Assembly (NCBI RefSeq): GCF_015832195.1
Contig: NC_052017.1
Span: 92,344,429-92,408,428 of the forward strand
DNA length: 64,000 nucleotides
Source: Motacilla alba alba
Lineage: Eukaryota; Chordata; Aves; Passeriformes; Motacillidae
Reading direction: 5' to 3'
The translations under genes were made by a program, and so were the position numbers. The notes beneath the pieces were generated by a model. That model saw only the letters and a program-made list of their open reading frames with translations. It was not told where the DNA came from and searched no databases. Shown here in pieces: positions 51,201 to 61,623 of this stretch (position 1 is the stretch's first letter; the number at the start of each line of letters is the position of its first letter).

Positions 51201-54200
51201 ACTGTTAGCTTTTTTTCTTACTGTTATTATTGCTTTTTATGCAACAAAAAGGTTCATGTACATCATCTAGTTTGGGTAGGAGGAGCAAAAAAACAACATG
51301 GGCTCTTCCAGATAGACAATTTGTATTTCTGGTCAGGGTGTCTAGTGATGAGCTAGCAAATACTTAGTGTTTAAACTGAAAATACCCTTACATGAAACAT
51401 TTAAAATGTTCTTACAAAAATGAGACTATAAAGTACAAGTCATGCTATTAATCTTTTTCCTAAGGCTTGATATTTGAATCAAAAGCTGAAATTTGGTACT
51501 AAAATACTACATTTTCATTTATTAAAAACAGGTAATGGCACCTTGTGCTTACTCGCGGGGATTTCTGCATGAAAAAGTAAAGCTCCCAGCTGTGGGAACT
51601 ATAAAAGATGCATCAGTTGCATAAACATTTCTTTGTGCATTGTAAGAACAGAATCCACCCGAATTGAAGGTATTGAAATACAGCTAATACAAGAACCATT
51701 GTGGGTGTCCCTGATGGACATAAAGTCATCAGTGACAAGTGTGCTCAAGCCTTCAGACAGATCCTGCTGGATAATCAGTGCCGGGGATGTCCATGGTGAG
51801 GGAAGAGAGCAGGATGAGCTGCAATGGGCTCACCTAAGATTCTTGTTGCCGCAAGAGGCGGGGCAGAAGTTTCCCTTCCTGTGCTGTGGCTGCCAGTGGC
51901 TTTGATGCCCACCCAAGCGTGTCCCATGTGCTCCCACATGTCTTGTTTGGAGGAGGGGGCTCCATCTCAGCTGCAGCTCCTTCTCTGTGCAGCACTGCTC
52001 TTCAGCTGTGTGGGTAAGCCCACGTGGCTCGTTCTGTATGCTAAAATTAACGTGTGGAGCTCACGGGTGTGCTCGCCTTTCACCGGCTGATGCAGGCTTG
52101 GGACGTGTGCTTGTCAGTGTAGCCATATGCTACTATTTAGGAATATCTCTAAGCCTTGGACTTGGGTGGAACAAATGCACATGATTTTATTCTGGCAACC
52201 AAGAACAGTTCTTCAGATGGAGATCACATGTCTGTACTGTTCTAGCAAATGCTGCCCTGCACAAGGGAGGAGCAGCCCAATCACTGGGAGCATAAAATGT
52301 GCCATGAAGGTTGTAATTTGTATCATCAAGTGACCGACAGAAGACACCTTTCTACAGGTGCTTCCAGGAGACCCCCCCACCCCACAGAAATCTTCCTGAC
52401 ACATACAGAAATTATGAGCCAGCTCACTCATGTGTTAGAGTTTTTGTACTGAAAGTGTAAAAACTCTTGTGCAAGAACTGAATTTCTTGTGAAAGTTTTT
52501 ATAATGCTCCTGAGCACTCTTACCCACATAGCACTGTCAAATTTTTATATTAAAAACCCAAAAGGATGTCTGTTTCTCATCCAAGATACATACCTCTGTA
52601 TCTTCTGGGAGCCTAGGGTACATGGAAATCATAAATTCCAGGTGGTTATTTGGGCTACTGGCCATGCTGGCCTTGTATTGCCTAAGTAATTCAGCTAAAT
52701 CAGAAGGAAGAAGTTGGAAAATAAATATTAAAAATTACTAGACTTAGGCCACAAAAGCAAGCAGCATGAATTGATGGTGCACTGAATGAGCTTGATACTG
52801 AGCTGAGCATATGTAAGTTTAGAATTTCATTTTGCTCTTTGTGCTTATGAGTGCAAAGCAGAAAGAATTGGCTGTTTTGGAGGACGACATGACTACTCGG
52901 GCATAACAGTTCCTTCCCTTATTGTGGTTGTCTTTTGGAGAGATGCATGATCCTAAATGTCATCTCATTGCATTCAAAAGTTTTTCTTCTTTGTAGGCCA
53001 GCCAGCCCAATAAGCAGAATATAGACCTTGGCATAGATGAGAGAGGAAAATGTTTTTTTCTTTCATTAGTCACAAAGCTATTGGCTCATTAGTCAGACAT
53101 ACCCCAGGTTTGCAGGTAAGATATGTTCCTAGCACACCAAACAGAATTGGTTGACCTTTGTAGCCATCCACTCACATTAGTTAGTGAACCCCCTCAGCTC
53201 ACCTTAACCTAGTTGATTTTTAACAGGCAGCCTGCAGACCATCATAGATCAACATACAGACCATCTCACTGCAAGGATTACCTCTCCTTAGATGCAGAAT
53301 GGACCTTGAACCACATGTCACACAAGAAAATAATATAGGAAGAAAGGATAATCAAGGATGCATTCAGTCGCTCAGTCCTGTCCCACATTCCCATTTGATC
53401 AGCGATTATACATAATCCCAAAGTGTCCTTGAAGCCTCAGCTGCAGACAGCTCCCTTACACCTTACAGCAAATTCTAGACCTGGAGCCATAACAGGTAGC
53501 TGCTACATGGAGAGAGCAGGAGAAATCAAGGGCACCATCACCACTGTATATTGCAGCTTTACATGGTTGTTGGTACATGTCTAGCAAAACCAACTTCCCC
53601 TCGTCATGCGGTGAGCAAAAAATACCATCTCCAAACTGGTCATGGGGAAGAAGCAAAGAAAAAAAGGCTGTGCAAAAGTTGGACTAGATTTAGCAAATAT
53701 GTTTCAGCCTGAATTTCCCCTCTTAGCTTGAATCAAATGCTGTTTATCAAATATTTTGGCACTGTGGGAGGTAGAGGTCTATGCTGAGGGTGATGAAGAG
53801 AGGGCAGCCCTGTGGAAGTGATTGTCCCTTCCCCACTCATTAGCTCAGGCTCAGCTGTTTCCCCATTTCCAGACTGAAAGAAGAGCTGAGAGAGGGGACT
53901 TTTATTTCCCTGAGGACAGGGACATCATCAATTATCTGCCATTCTGTGCTGCAAGCTGTCAGCGAATACGGCAGAGGAGCACTGATAGGATTTCACCTTA
54001 TCCCTTGACTCACTGATGGGCTCATCATTCAACTGCTGTGCACTTAGTATGGGCAGTACTAATTATATTAATTATACTTCTACACAGGGCTTATATTAGA
54101 GGTAAGGAGACTGGTGTCCTTTTAAAATGAAACATCGCTGGTTCATTAACTATATAGATTTAAAAGTGTAAGTGTAGTCATTATATCCACTGCTGAAGTG

Positions 54201-57200
54201 GATCTCTCAAATCACAGAAGCATTTAATATAATTTTAGATGTGCAACTTGCATTATATTGAGAGCAAAATTTATACTGCATGTAGAAGACAGTAAGCATT
54301 ATATCACATAACTGCTAAATGTAGACTGAGAAACTTGATCACTCCCTTGGCACAGCACCAGAATGCCCTTAGCGGTGTTCAGCTGTGGGGATACCCGTCA
54401 GGTCAGTAAGAGATCTGGGTGAGTCCTCATGTGCTGAGCCTTACTGAAATTATACTAGCAACTGCACCCAGGCATCTCATCAGAATACAGCTGTATTATT
54501 AAATTCAGAGGTAGGTTAATGTAGTTGATAGCAGAGAGACCTGTGAATGGTTTAAGAGGCAGAAAAAGAAACGCCTCTCAACAGAGGGTATCACAACAAC
54601 ATGACTGATACTCATCACTCCAAGTGTATTTGCGAGATGGATATCATTAATAATCCATCGGTGCAGTGCCCATATGCAGCCATTGTCTCTGGGAATCTGG
54701 GCCAAGGGGCTGATGCAGAGTCTGCAGTTTTCTGAGGTTGGTTGGAAGTGTCTGAGATGTCATATTATGAATATTAGTTTAAATCTTAAGAACAGATGGT
54801 GTTGGTACAATAGAGTCAACCTTTAAACCCGACCAATGGAAAATAACCGAACAGAACTGGGAGATTTCACCAGTTCCTACTGCCTCCTTTTATCTCAGTT
54901 TTCTTCTGTACAGAAATTAAACATACATTATTCACCAAGATTATATATAATATATAGGGAGAGGCCACAAGCCTATCTGGGCTCTGAGTTCTGACCATTT
55001 TGTGCAAAAGCAAAGCAAAAGTAGCTCCAGGCAGGTCTTCAATTTGCATTTCAATTGCACTTCTTGCACATTTTTTCTAGTATCTTGGGGATAGTCTTAG
55101 CTACTAAAGCCTTTCAAAGCCATCTGAGTGCTTGAGCAAAATAAAGAAAATAAATAAGTACATTCCTTTTCCAAGATTATTTATTTTTTAAGTTTGCCCA
55201 AAGGAAAAGAATATCAAAACAGTTCCAGTGTTTCTGCACAGTCAGATTCAGACACTAAGATTCTTTTCAGAGTGAAAGCCATTAGTGTTCTGATCATATT
55301 AATAGAGAAGAGACATCATGCAGAAGATGCTAGCATTTTCACAACAGTTCTGAATCTAAAGGCCTTTTCGTAGCCAGTGTGACTGTGATTAGCACCCAAC
55401 TTCCAGTTTTGTTTTATCTATCTTATGTTTTTAGGAATGGTTGATGTTTATGCTGCTAAGTCTCCTCTGACTGCCAGTGTTGTTTAGCTCCTCCTAGGTC
55501 TCCAGATATTGTCAGGGTGTGTTAATCATCCTCTCAAGCCATGCAAGTACTGAACACTTGCAAGGGATTTTCTTTCTGCCCCTTGGCACTCTAGACCAGA
55601 TTTTTAATGCAAATCCTAGTATGGGAGCATGCAGATTGCAGCCCAATTGTCTAAAGGTTATTTGCAAACCCAAAGGGAACTTGCAGTGCAGACCCCAGAG
55701 TACTGTGGTCAAGTGGTTTCCACTGTGTCTCACAGAAGGTGGCTCTCTGTGGAGTTTGAACTGTTAGGCATAAGCTGGCACAGGGAAAACTGTACCATTT
55801 ATAGGGATATATGAGGTTTGACCCTGGAAGCTGCAAAATGCCTTCTGGCAAGTGCTGTGCCAGGTATCAGCAAGTCTGAGCACAGCTCAGCCCTGCAGAG
55901 GTGTGCAGAGAGCCTTATGCATGTAGGGGTGAGTACAGAGCCAAATTTGGGCTCTCATTGACCAAAGACTCAAGTACCTCCAGCTGTGGCTGGAGCATGT
56001 TTATCCCTGTGTGAGTTAGCCAAAGTGCATCCTCCTCACTGTGGTATCTTCTGAGTTTGTGAGCAGCAGCTGCTCCAGAGCCTCCCTGCTCCTCCATGCT
56101 CTCCTATCCGTGGGTTTCTGCCAACACAGGTGCTCATGGTCCTGGTCTGCCTGAGGGCAACTTCTGTGTCCCAGGGGTTTATCCTTGCTGTGGTTAAACT
56201 CTCTGAGCCCTGAGCTGAGTGGGCTGCATCTGGGCTAGGCAGGGACACAAATGGTGAAGTACCATTACCTGCTGACCACAGAGGAGGAGAAAACTGTCTT
56301 TAACTTCACCCCGTGTGGTATCTCTGAAGCTGTTCAGTCAGAGGGACAGCCCTCACTTCCAAAACAGGAAGATGTACTCTGGTTGGGTTGTGCAATAGAG
56401 AAAATGTCTCATTAGCAGTAGTGCTGGCCGTGCTGGGACTGGAAGAAGTGTTTCTGGCCGAGTTCTTGCAGAAATATTCCTGACAAAGCTGCTCCTTGGG
56501 CAATACAGTCTCCTCCAAAGAGAAAAAAGTAGTTTGCCATGGCACCTACTGCCACTCCAAAGAGTATTTGCCCAGTTTAATGCTCCAAATTAAATATAAC
56601 TGAGCAGTGCACAGTGTTTCCCCACATATTTGCGTTCTGCAGTGAATGTTTGCCATGCAAGCACCACGTAGCTCTGGTGCTTATCATTAATAAATATGTT
56701 CAGTAGTGAAGGCTCACAGTAGATCTCCAGCTTTCACAAATGGCTGTTTTATTGGGCACTCACAATCATTCCTGACCTGTGGGGATGAGAGGGCGGTTTA
56801 GACTTGCTGTCACCCCCTCAGCCCTGTAGGTCAGAATTTCACAGAACATCAGCTCCACTGCCTGCAGGCAGCTCCAGCCCCTGCCATACCATCCTGCTTC
56901 ATTACCAAGCTCATCCCTCAGCCCGGCTACTGGAGTGAAATGAGCTGAGACTATGGGGCAGGCTGGGTCCAGCTTTTAAAATAGATGGAAAAGAACTGCT
57001 AAAACCCCTCTTTTTCATTTTCTGTCGGGTTATTTTTAAGCTGGCCTAGTTTTTCAGTCCGTTTCACAGCACAGTGGTGTCAGCTGAGCTGACATCCCAG
57101 GAAGGATGGAGGTGGTGAGAGGATGGGTCCTGCAGGATGGGGGAGCCGTGTCTGGCAGCACCCGCTGACCAGCTCCCTCTTCTCCAGCATCCCTGTTTTC

Positions 57201-58168
57201 CTCCTGCTCCCTGCCCTGCTGCCTGGCCTGTGTTGGCCATGGTGCTCCCCACAAATTGGTGGGGCCATTCCTCCTTCCAGAGCAGCACAAAACCAAGCCA
57301 GCAGAAAAATCAATTTAATTGTCTGCTGAGGGCAGAGACAAAAAAAGAGTGGATTAAGGAGAAAAGGAAGATAAAGGCGTCCCCCTTTTCCCTTGTGGCA
57401 GCAGATAGAGCTGCTGTGAACCATAGCACTTCTCTGCTATTTATTAGTGGATGGATTGAAATCATCCTAGTTTAGTGCAGATGCCAAGCTGGGCATTGGA
57501 AATGAGCACACAGAGGGCAAGGGCTTCCTCCCTGCTGAGCCCCCCCCAGACACATGAAATGCAGAGCATACAGTGCCTGGAGCTTGTTTACTCCTCTCTT
57601 CACAGTGGAGAGCATCCCTCTCATCAGGGCATGTCACGGCTGCACACACAACCACTGCATCTTCCTTCTCAGCAGCCCCTGGGCTGAGCAGCCATGGGAG
57701 CAAGGATCAAAGGGGAGCTGCAGGGCGTTCATGATGTATCAATCCTTTTTAAAATTATTATTATGTATAATCACACTTTGCAGTGATGGTGAGCACCTCC
57801 TAAAAGCTCTGCACACTGCCATAATTCCCAGGACAGAATGGGTGTGAAGCATGCCAGGCATGGCAGAAATTAGGGATGGCATTGGGATTATCACATTGAA
57901 GTATCTGGTTTCTAGTCCCACATCCAGACCCTCTTTGTCTCTCTGGTACATTTTTTGTAGACCCTGGGCTGAAAGTCAGAAGTTCAAATTGTTTTGGTCT
58001 TGAGTGGAGATGATTTGGAAATGCAAACAGATTTGTGCCCTGGCTTGCAGCCCCTCATGGGGTTCAGGTACCCCTTAATGTCATGGATGGACACCAGGTT
58101 GTCTGGCCTCACTGCCTGTCTTTTACTGTAATTCCACCCTCACTGACATGCTTTCTGTTGTTTTTCAG

Positions 58169-58295
58169 GAATATCTCCAAGGCTCCCTGACATCATGTCA
58201 ATAGGATCACATTCATTCTCCCCAGGAGGTCCTAATGGGATTATTAGAAGTCAGTCCTTCGCTGGCTTCAGCGGGCTTCAGGAAAGACGGTCCAG
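58169..58295 (+). CDS. RIPOR2: RIPOR2 coding exon 2
   Basis: The exon is 127 bases, after acceptor TTTTTCAG and ending TCCAG/GCAAGT. It encodes residues 30-71 plus two bases: [10 protein letters not shown], then [20 protein letters not shown] and [12 protein letters not shown]. Met39 (ATG at 58195) equals the start of the common short isoform and has A at -3, a better context than Met1. Ser59 in R56-S-Q-S-F is an R-x-x-S-F site of the kind that binds 14-3-3 after phosphorylation, which is known for this protein. The donor is GC, not GT: only this cut keeps the frame (AG plus G gives Arg72). A GT four bases downstream would bring in an immediate stop. Confidence 0.96.
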
Positions 58296-58345
58296 GCAAG
58301 TGCCCTTGCTCTCTAAGGGGAATTTCAAAATCAGGCTGTAAGGGA

Positions 58346-58382
58346 GTCCTGGGCTTTAGGGGATGTCCTGGGCTTTAGGGGA
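58346..58382 (+). repeat. Tandem duplication (18-base unit), G-rich
   Basis: GTCCTGGGCTTTAGGGGA occurs at 58346-58363 and again at 58365-58382, separated by one T. It begins 51 bases downstream of the GC donor of exon 2. Each unit carries GGG and GGGG, the kind of intronic G-run bound by hnRNP H/F near weak donors. Confidence 0.93.
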
Positions 58383-59441
58383 AGAGGGAAAGGAGGTGAG
58401 AGAGAACTTCTTTCTCTCTGACTCTCTGCCAAATAAAATGTCCTAGGCTAAAATGTCTCTATATATTTTTTGTATAACTAAGCTGTTACCCTCTGCCTGT
58501 TTGCCTTTCCCCCATTAACGCAGGGCTTCCTCATATGCCTCAGAGCTGTGAGAGAATTTCAGAGAACAAATTTAACTTATGCTGTGATCTTTTCACATGT
58601 GAAATGTGCAGGAACACTGCACATGATACACTTGCCATCACCTCCCGTTTAAGACCACTGCTGCCTAAAAGACAGTTTTCTCATTGCTCCACCACTACGA
58701 ATCCAAAACAAACCTGTTTCCCTGAGCTTTCTGTGCATTGCCCCTTAGCTACACAGGACTTAGGGCTTGCAGTCAGGCATGCCCAAGCCATGCAGTCCTG
58801 GATGCTCCCAGAGGCTACTTTACAATTGATTTAAACTTGTGTAGTCTCCCAGTGCCAGACCGCTATCTCCCAGTTACCAGTGGAGGAGTAACAGCAGGCA
58901 AAGGGGCTCCCATTGTCACCCCAAATGATGGTTGTTAGATGCTGACCCACCCACCAGCAAAGTCCCCAGAGAGACACCTGTATGCAGCACAGCTGTCCTC
59001 ACTTTGCCATACTCAAGACCAGTGGTGTGATGCTGTTCTCCAGAAACTCTCTTAATCAAATACCAATCTTCCTTAGGACCCACAGGCTTTACACCGGAGA
59101 TTATCTGGGCTCCCCTTTCTGTTTAGCACCTGGATGTAGCTCAGCTCTCTCATGGACTCTCTAATGTGAGTTAGGACAGGCATAGTTAAGACAGAGAAAT
59201 GTCTTATGAGCCTCAGACTCGGCCTTGCATTTCCAGACGAGCACTTATGTCTTGGGAAGCACATAACCCAGGCTGCTCAGATTCTTAACCCATAAAGAAA
59301 TGCAGACCTTTAACTGGCAGGCACAGAAGCAGATTCATTTTTTGCTACCAGAGATCATATCAGAAGATTTCTTCAAGCTACACTCCTTTGAGATTTCTAT
59401 GATTTATAGGGATTTCTTCTTCTTTGATGTTCACTTTGCAG
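58383..59441 (+). other. RIPOR2: RIPOR2 intron 2 (right part)
   Basis: Intron 2 spans 58296-59441 (1,146 bases), starts GC and ends TTCACTTTGCAG. An open frame at 58535-58834 (99 codons) shows no RIPOR2 similarity and I leave it uncalled. No repeat is recognised. Confidence 0.8.
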
Positions 59442-59597
59442 GTGTAACTCCTTTATTGAAAATTCCTCAGCGCTCAAGAAGCCCCAAGCAAAGGTGAAGA
59501 AAATGCATAATTTGGGCCATAAGAACAGCACCACGCCCAAAGAACCCCAGCCTAAAAGGATGGAAGAGGTCTACCGAGCCCTGAAGAGTGGCCTGGA
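59442..59597 (+). CDS. RIPOR2: RIPOR2 coding exon 3
   Basis: The exon is 156 bases, after CTTTGCAG, ending CTGGA/GTAAGA (phase 2). It encodes the last base of Arg72 through Leu123 plus two bases of Asp124: [20 protein letters not shown], then [20 protein letters not shown] and [11 protein letters not shown]. Ser75 in R72-C-N-S-F is a second R-x-x-S-F site. The segment changes from a basic, Pro-rich linker to the start of the conserved helical region ([19 protein letters not shown]) common to RIPOR proteins. Confidence 0.97.
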
Positions 59598-60231
59598 GTA
59601 AGAGCTTTTATCCTACTGGTTGACTGAAGCTTTCTGTGACATTTTAGAGCCTAGAGAAACAAAAACAGGGATCCTTCCTCATAAGAGAGGAACATACACC
59701 TCTTGAAGTCTGGATTGTGACACTTAGTATCTAAAATATTTGTATGGGAAACAGGAATACAGGAGGCAGAATCCCATTTCCATTCACATTTTGAGAAAAG
59801 TTCCCAAAGTCTGGGATTTCAACATCAGATTTTTTTTTCCTTCTGAGTTTCCTAGAGACGTATCAAAGGCTTGTATTGCCTTTCAGATAACATCCCAGAT
59901 GATAACAGGGCTTTAATCAGCCAGATACAGGCATAGCGACTGGAAGGCACCAGCCCATAAACTAAGCAGCAGATTAGCTTACTTGAAACTGGTTTTTCAG
60001 TGTAAAGAGAACACCGAGCTCTTACACAGTTAAATAAGTGGGCTCCTATTTATTCCCTAAAAGGCAGCAGGGAGCTGCTTTTAGGACAGATCAACGCAAA
60101 TGAGTTTTTCGTCTGTAAACACATCCAGTGAGGAAAGCCATTTGTCAGGCAGATTTTCTTTTGGGATGGTCATCAGCCAGCTTGGTATGTGCTGCAGAGC
60201 TCATGCATCGTTCTCTGGTTTGTGTTTGCAG
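59598..60231 (+). other. RIPOR2: RIPOR2 intron 3
   Basis: The intron is 634 bases with GTAAGA at the start and GTGTTTGCAG at the end. Nothing else is recognised. Confidence 0.9.
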
Positions 60232-60310
60232 TGAGTATCTGGAAGTTCACCAGACAGAGCTGGATAAGCTGACTACTCAGTTAAAAGACATGAAAAGAAA
60301 CTCACGCCTG
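60232..60310 (+). CDS. RIPOR2: RIPOR2 coding exon 4
   Basis: The exon is 79 bases, between TTTGCAG and CTG/GTACGT (ends in phase 0). It completes Asp124 and encodes residues to Leu150: [20 protein letters not shown] then KRNSRL. The heptad-like spacing of L127, L134, L137 and L141 suggests an amphipathic helix or coiled coil, consistent with the family's N-terminal helical region. Confidence 0.97.
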
Positions 60311-60514
60311 GTACGTGCCATGCTTTTTCATCGTGTGGCCTTCATGAGGTGCTGGAGCAGCCAAGGGATGGGTGTGGGATACAGGGAATTTGCACTGATG
60401 CTCTTCTTCCCGTCTAGCCATTGTCTTGTTTGTGATTTCTGTTAGTGTCAAATACTACTTTCTCATGGTGCTGTTGTGTTGCAAAATTAATCGGTTTTGT
60501 GTTCTCTGTTGCAG

Positions 60515-60538
60515 GGAGTCCTGTACGATTTAGATAAG
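60515..60538 (+). CDS. RIPOR2: RIPOR2 coding exon 5 (24-base microexon)
   Basis: The exon is 24 bases between TTCTCTGTTGCAG and AAG/GTATGA. It encodes exactly eight residues, GVLYDLDK (151-158), with phase 0 on both sides, so skipping would remove the octapeptide without a frameshift. The peptide is present in the canonical RIPOR2 sequence and in RIPOR1 as GFLYDLDK. It is therefore normally included. The upstream intron is only 204 bases. Confidence 0.95.
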
Positions 60539-61569
60539 GTATGATAATCCCAACAACACTCATTTTGCAAGGAAGCATTAATATCCCTTCAGTGTACTTG
60601 GGAACCTTTCTCAGAGGGATCTGCTAGCCATGCCAACACCTGCATTTTCAAAGGAAGAAGTTCCACTCCCTCCTTTTCCCAGGGGCTCTGGTATTGCCCA
60701 CTAATGCAGTATCAAACACAGTGTGCTCACTGATCTGGTGTCAAACGTACCCCACCAACCCTTTTTCTGGGGTTTGCCAGGTCAGACTGGCTCTTGGATG
60801 GGCACAGACAGAGACACAGACCCCTTCCAGGCAAGGAAGGAAGGAAGCAGAGGAGGGTCTTCCTTTTTCTGTCAGCTGACAGCCATTGAATCTATTCCCT
60901 TGTGCAAATTCTCTTAGCCAGGTCCAGTCAGATGGGGGCTGATAGCAGCGCACCAGGCGGCTAGGGGTGATCCAGGTCAAGCCCAGTTCATTCCTTCTTC
61001 TGCCAGTTCTGAAGAAAGAAAAATTGAAAATACATTTGTCCTGCAGGAAAATTTGGGTGAAAGAAATCTTTCAAAAAGATTTCCTGAAAAATCTGACTTT
61101 TTTCAGTCAAAATGCCAAGCTTGAGTTTATTCTCAAAACCAGCTTGCTAAGGAAGACAATGGATCTTGAAATGCAAAACCTGATCAATATTAATATGGGA
61201 TTTCAAAGTTCTGAAAACATTATTTTTTAACCTAAAAAAAGTTCTGCTTTCTTTGGTTTTTTTTCTGTTTTGGTGTTTTTGGGTTTTTTTTTATTTTTAA
61301 TAATTAATAAATTATTTTTTAATAATTAGAAAAACCTAGAGAAATCCCATCAAATAAAAACTCTTATTTACATTAGGTAAAGGAGTCCATTGTCAGCAGC
61401 AGCTTAACAGTAATGGGGTGGGACAACTGATTCTGGATTCATGGTCATGGAAATCCTGTGTGTTTTAAGGAGAAGTATCTTGGATCCATGGGGACTAGCA
61501 GAGCTAGTGTGCCAGTGGCTTACTGATTTATTTAAAGGTGCCTCACCTCTGCCTTTTCCTTTCTTTCAG
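60539..61569 (+). other. RIPOR2: RIPOR2 intron 5
   Basis: The intron is 1,031 bases, GTATGA to CTTTCTTTCAG. It holds a T/G- then A/T-rich low-complexity tract at about 61250-61330. No exon is seen inside; the 87-codon open frame at 60967-61230 has no similarity to the gene. Confidence 0.9.
61250..61330. repeat. T/G-rich then A/T-rich low-complexity tract
   Basis: T runs with GG and GGG interruptions (like 6374-6565 but shorter) lead into TAATAATTAATAAATTATT-type sequence. It is simple sequence inside intron 5. Confidence 0.85.
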
Positions 61570-61623
61570 CAAATCAAAGCAGTTGAGAGATACATGAGAA
61601 GGCTGGAGTTCCACATTAGCAAG
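61570..61623 (+). CDS. RIPOR2: RIPOR2 coding exon 6
   Basis: The exon is 54 bases between TTTCTTTCAG and AGCAAG/GTAATG, phase 0 at both ends. It encodes QIKAVERYMRRLEFHISK, residues 159-176, which continue the conserved RIPOR helix; the RIPOR1 counterpart reads QVKSIERFLRRLEFHASK. The open frame continues past the donor into intron, but that extension has no similarity. Confidence 0.96.

Larger units (their letters stand above)
40931..58168 (+). other. RIPOR2: RIPOR2 intron 1 (most of 17.9 kb)
   Basis: The first intron runs from 40237 to 58168 if the 40149 exon is used. It ends with TGTTGTTTTTCAG/GA. It contains two minus-strand CR1 copies (43894-44190 and 47646-48242), a T14 run near 44999-45012, and no other exon I can support. 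AT-rich stretches with homeodomain-type TAAT words, notably 41240-41480 and 50180-50480, are candidates for intronic enhancers. Confidence 0.65.
40149..61623 (+). other. RIPOR2: RIPOR2 gene, 5' part (six coding exons; continues off the right edge)
   Basis: RIPOR2 (FAM65B) binds RhoA-family GTPases and holds RhoA inactive. It acts in T-cell and neutrophil polarity and migration, in myoblast fusion and at the base of hair-cell stereocilia, where human mutations cause deafness (established knowledge). Six exons on the + strand join without a frame break into 176 codons. Diagnostic pieces are [40 protein letters not shown] and [24 protein letters not shown]1 and RIPOR3 share the later helices but not [12 protein letters not shown], so I assign RIPOR2. 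Intron phases are 1, 2, 2, 0, 0. The next expected segment, beginning VDELYEAYC in the family, is not in the window. Most of the protein, over 80 percent by family length, lies to the right. Confidence 0.95.
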
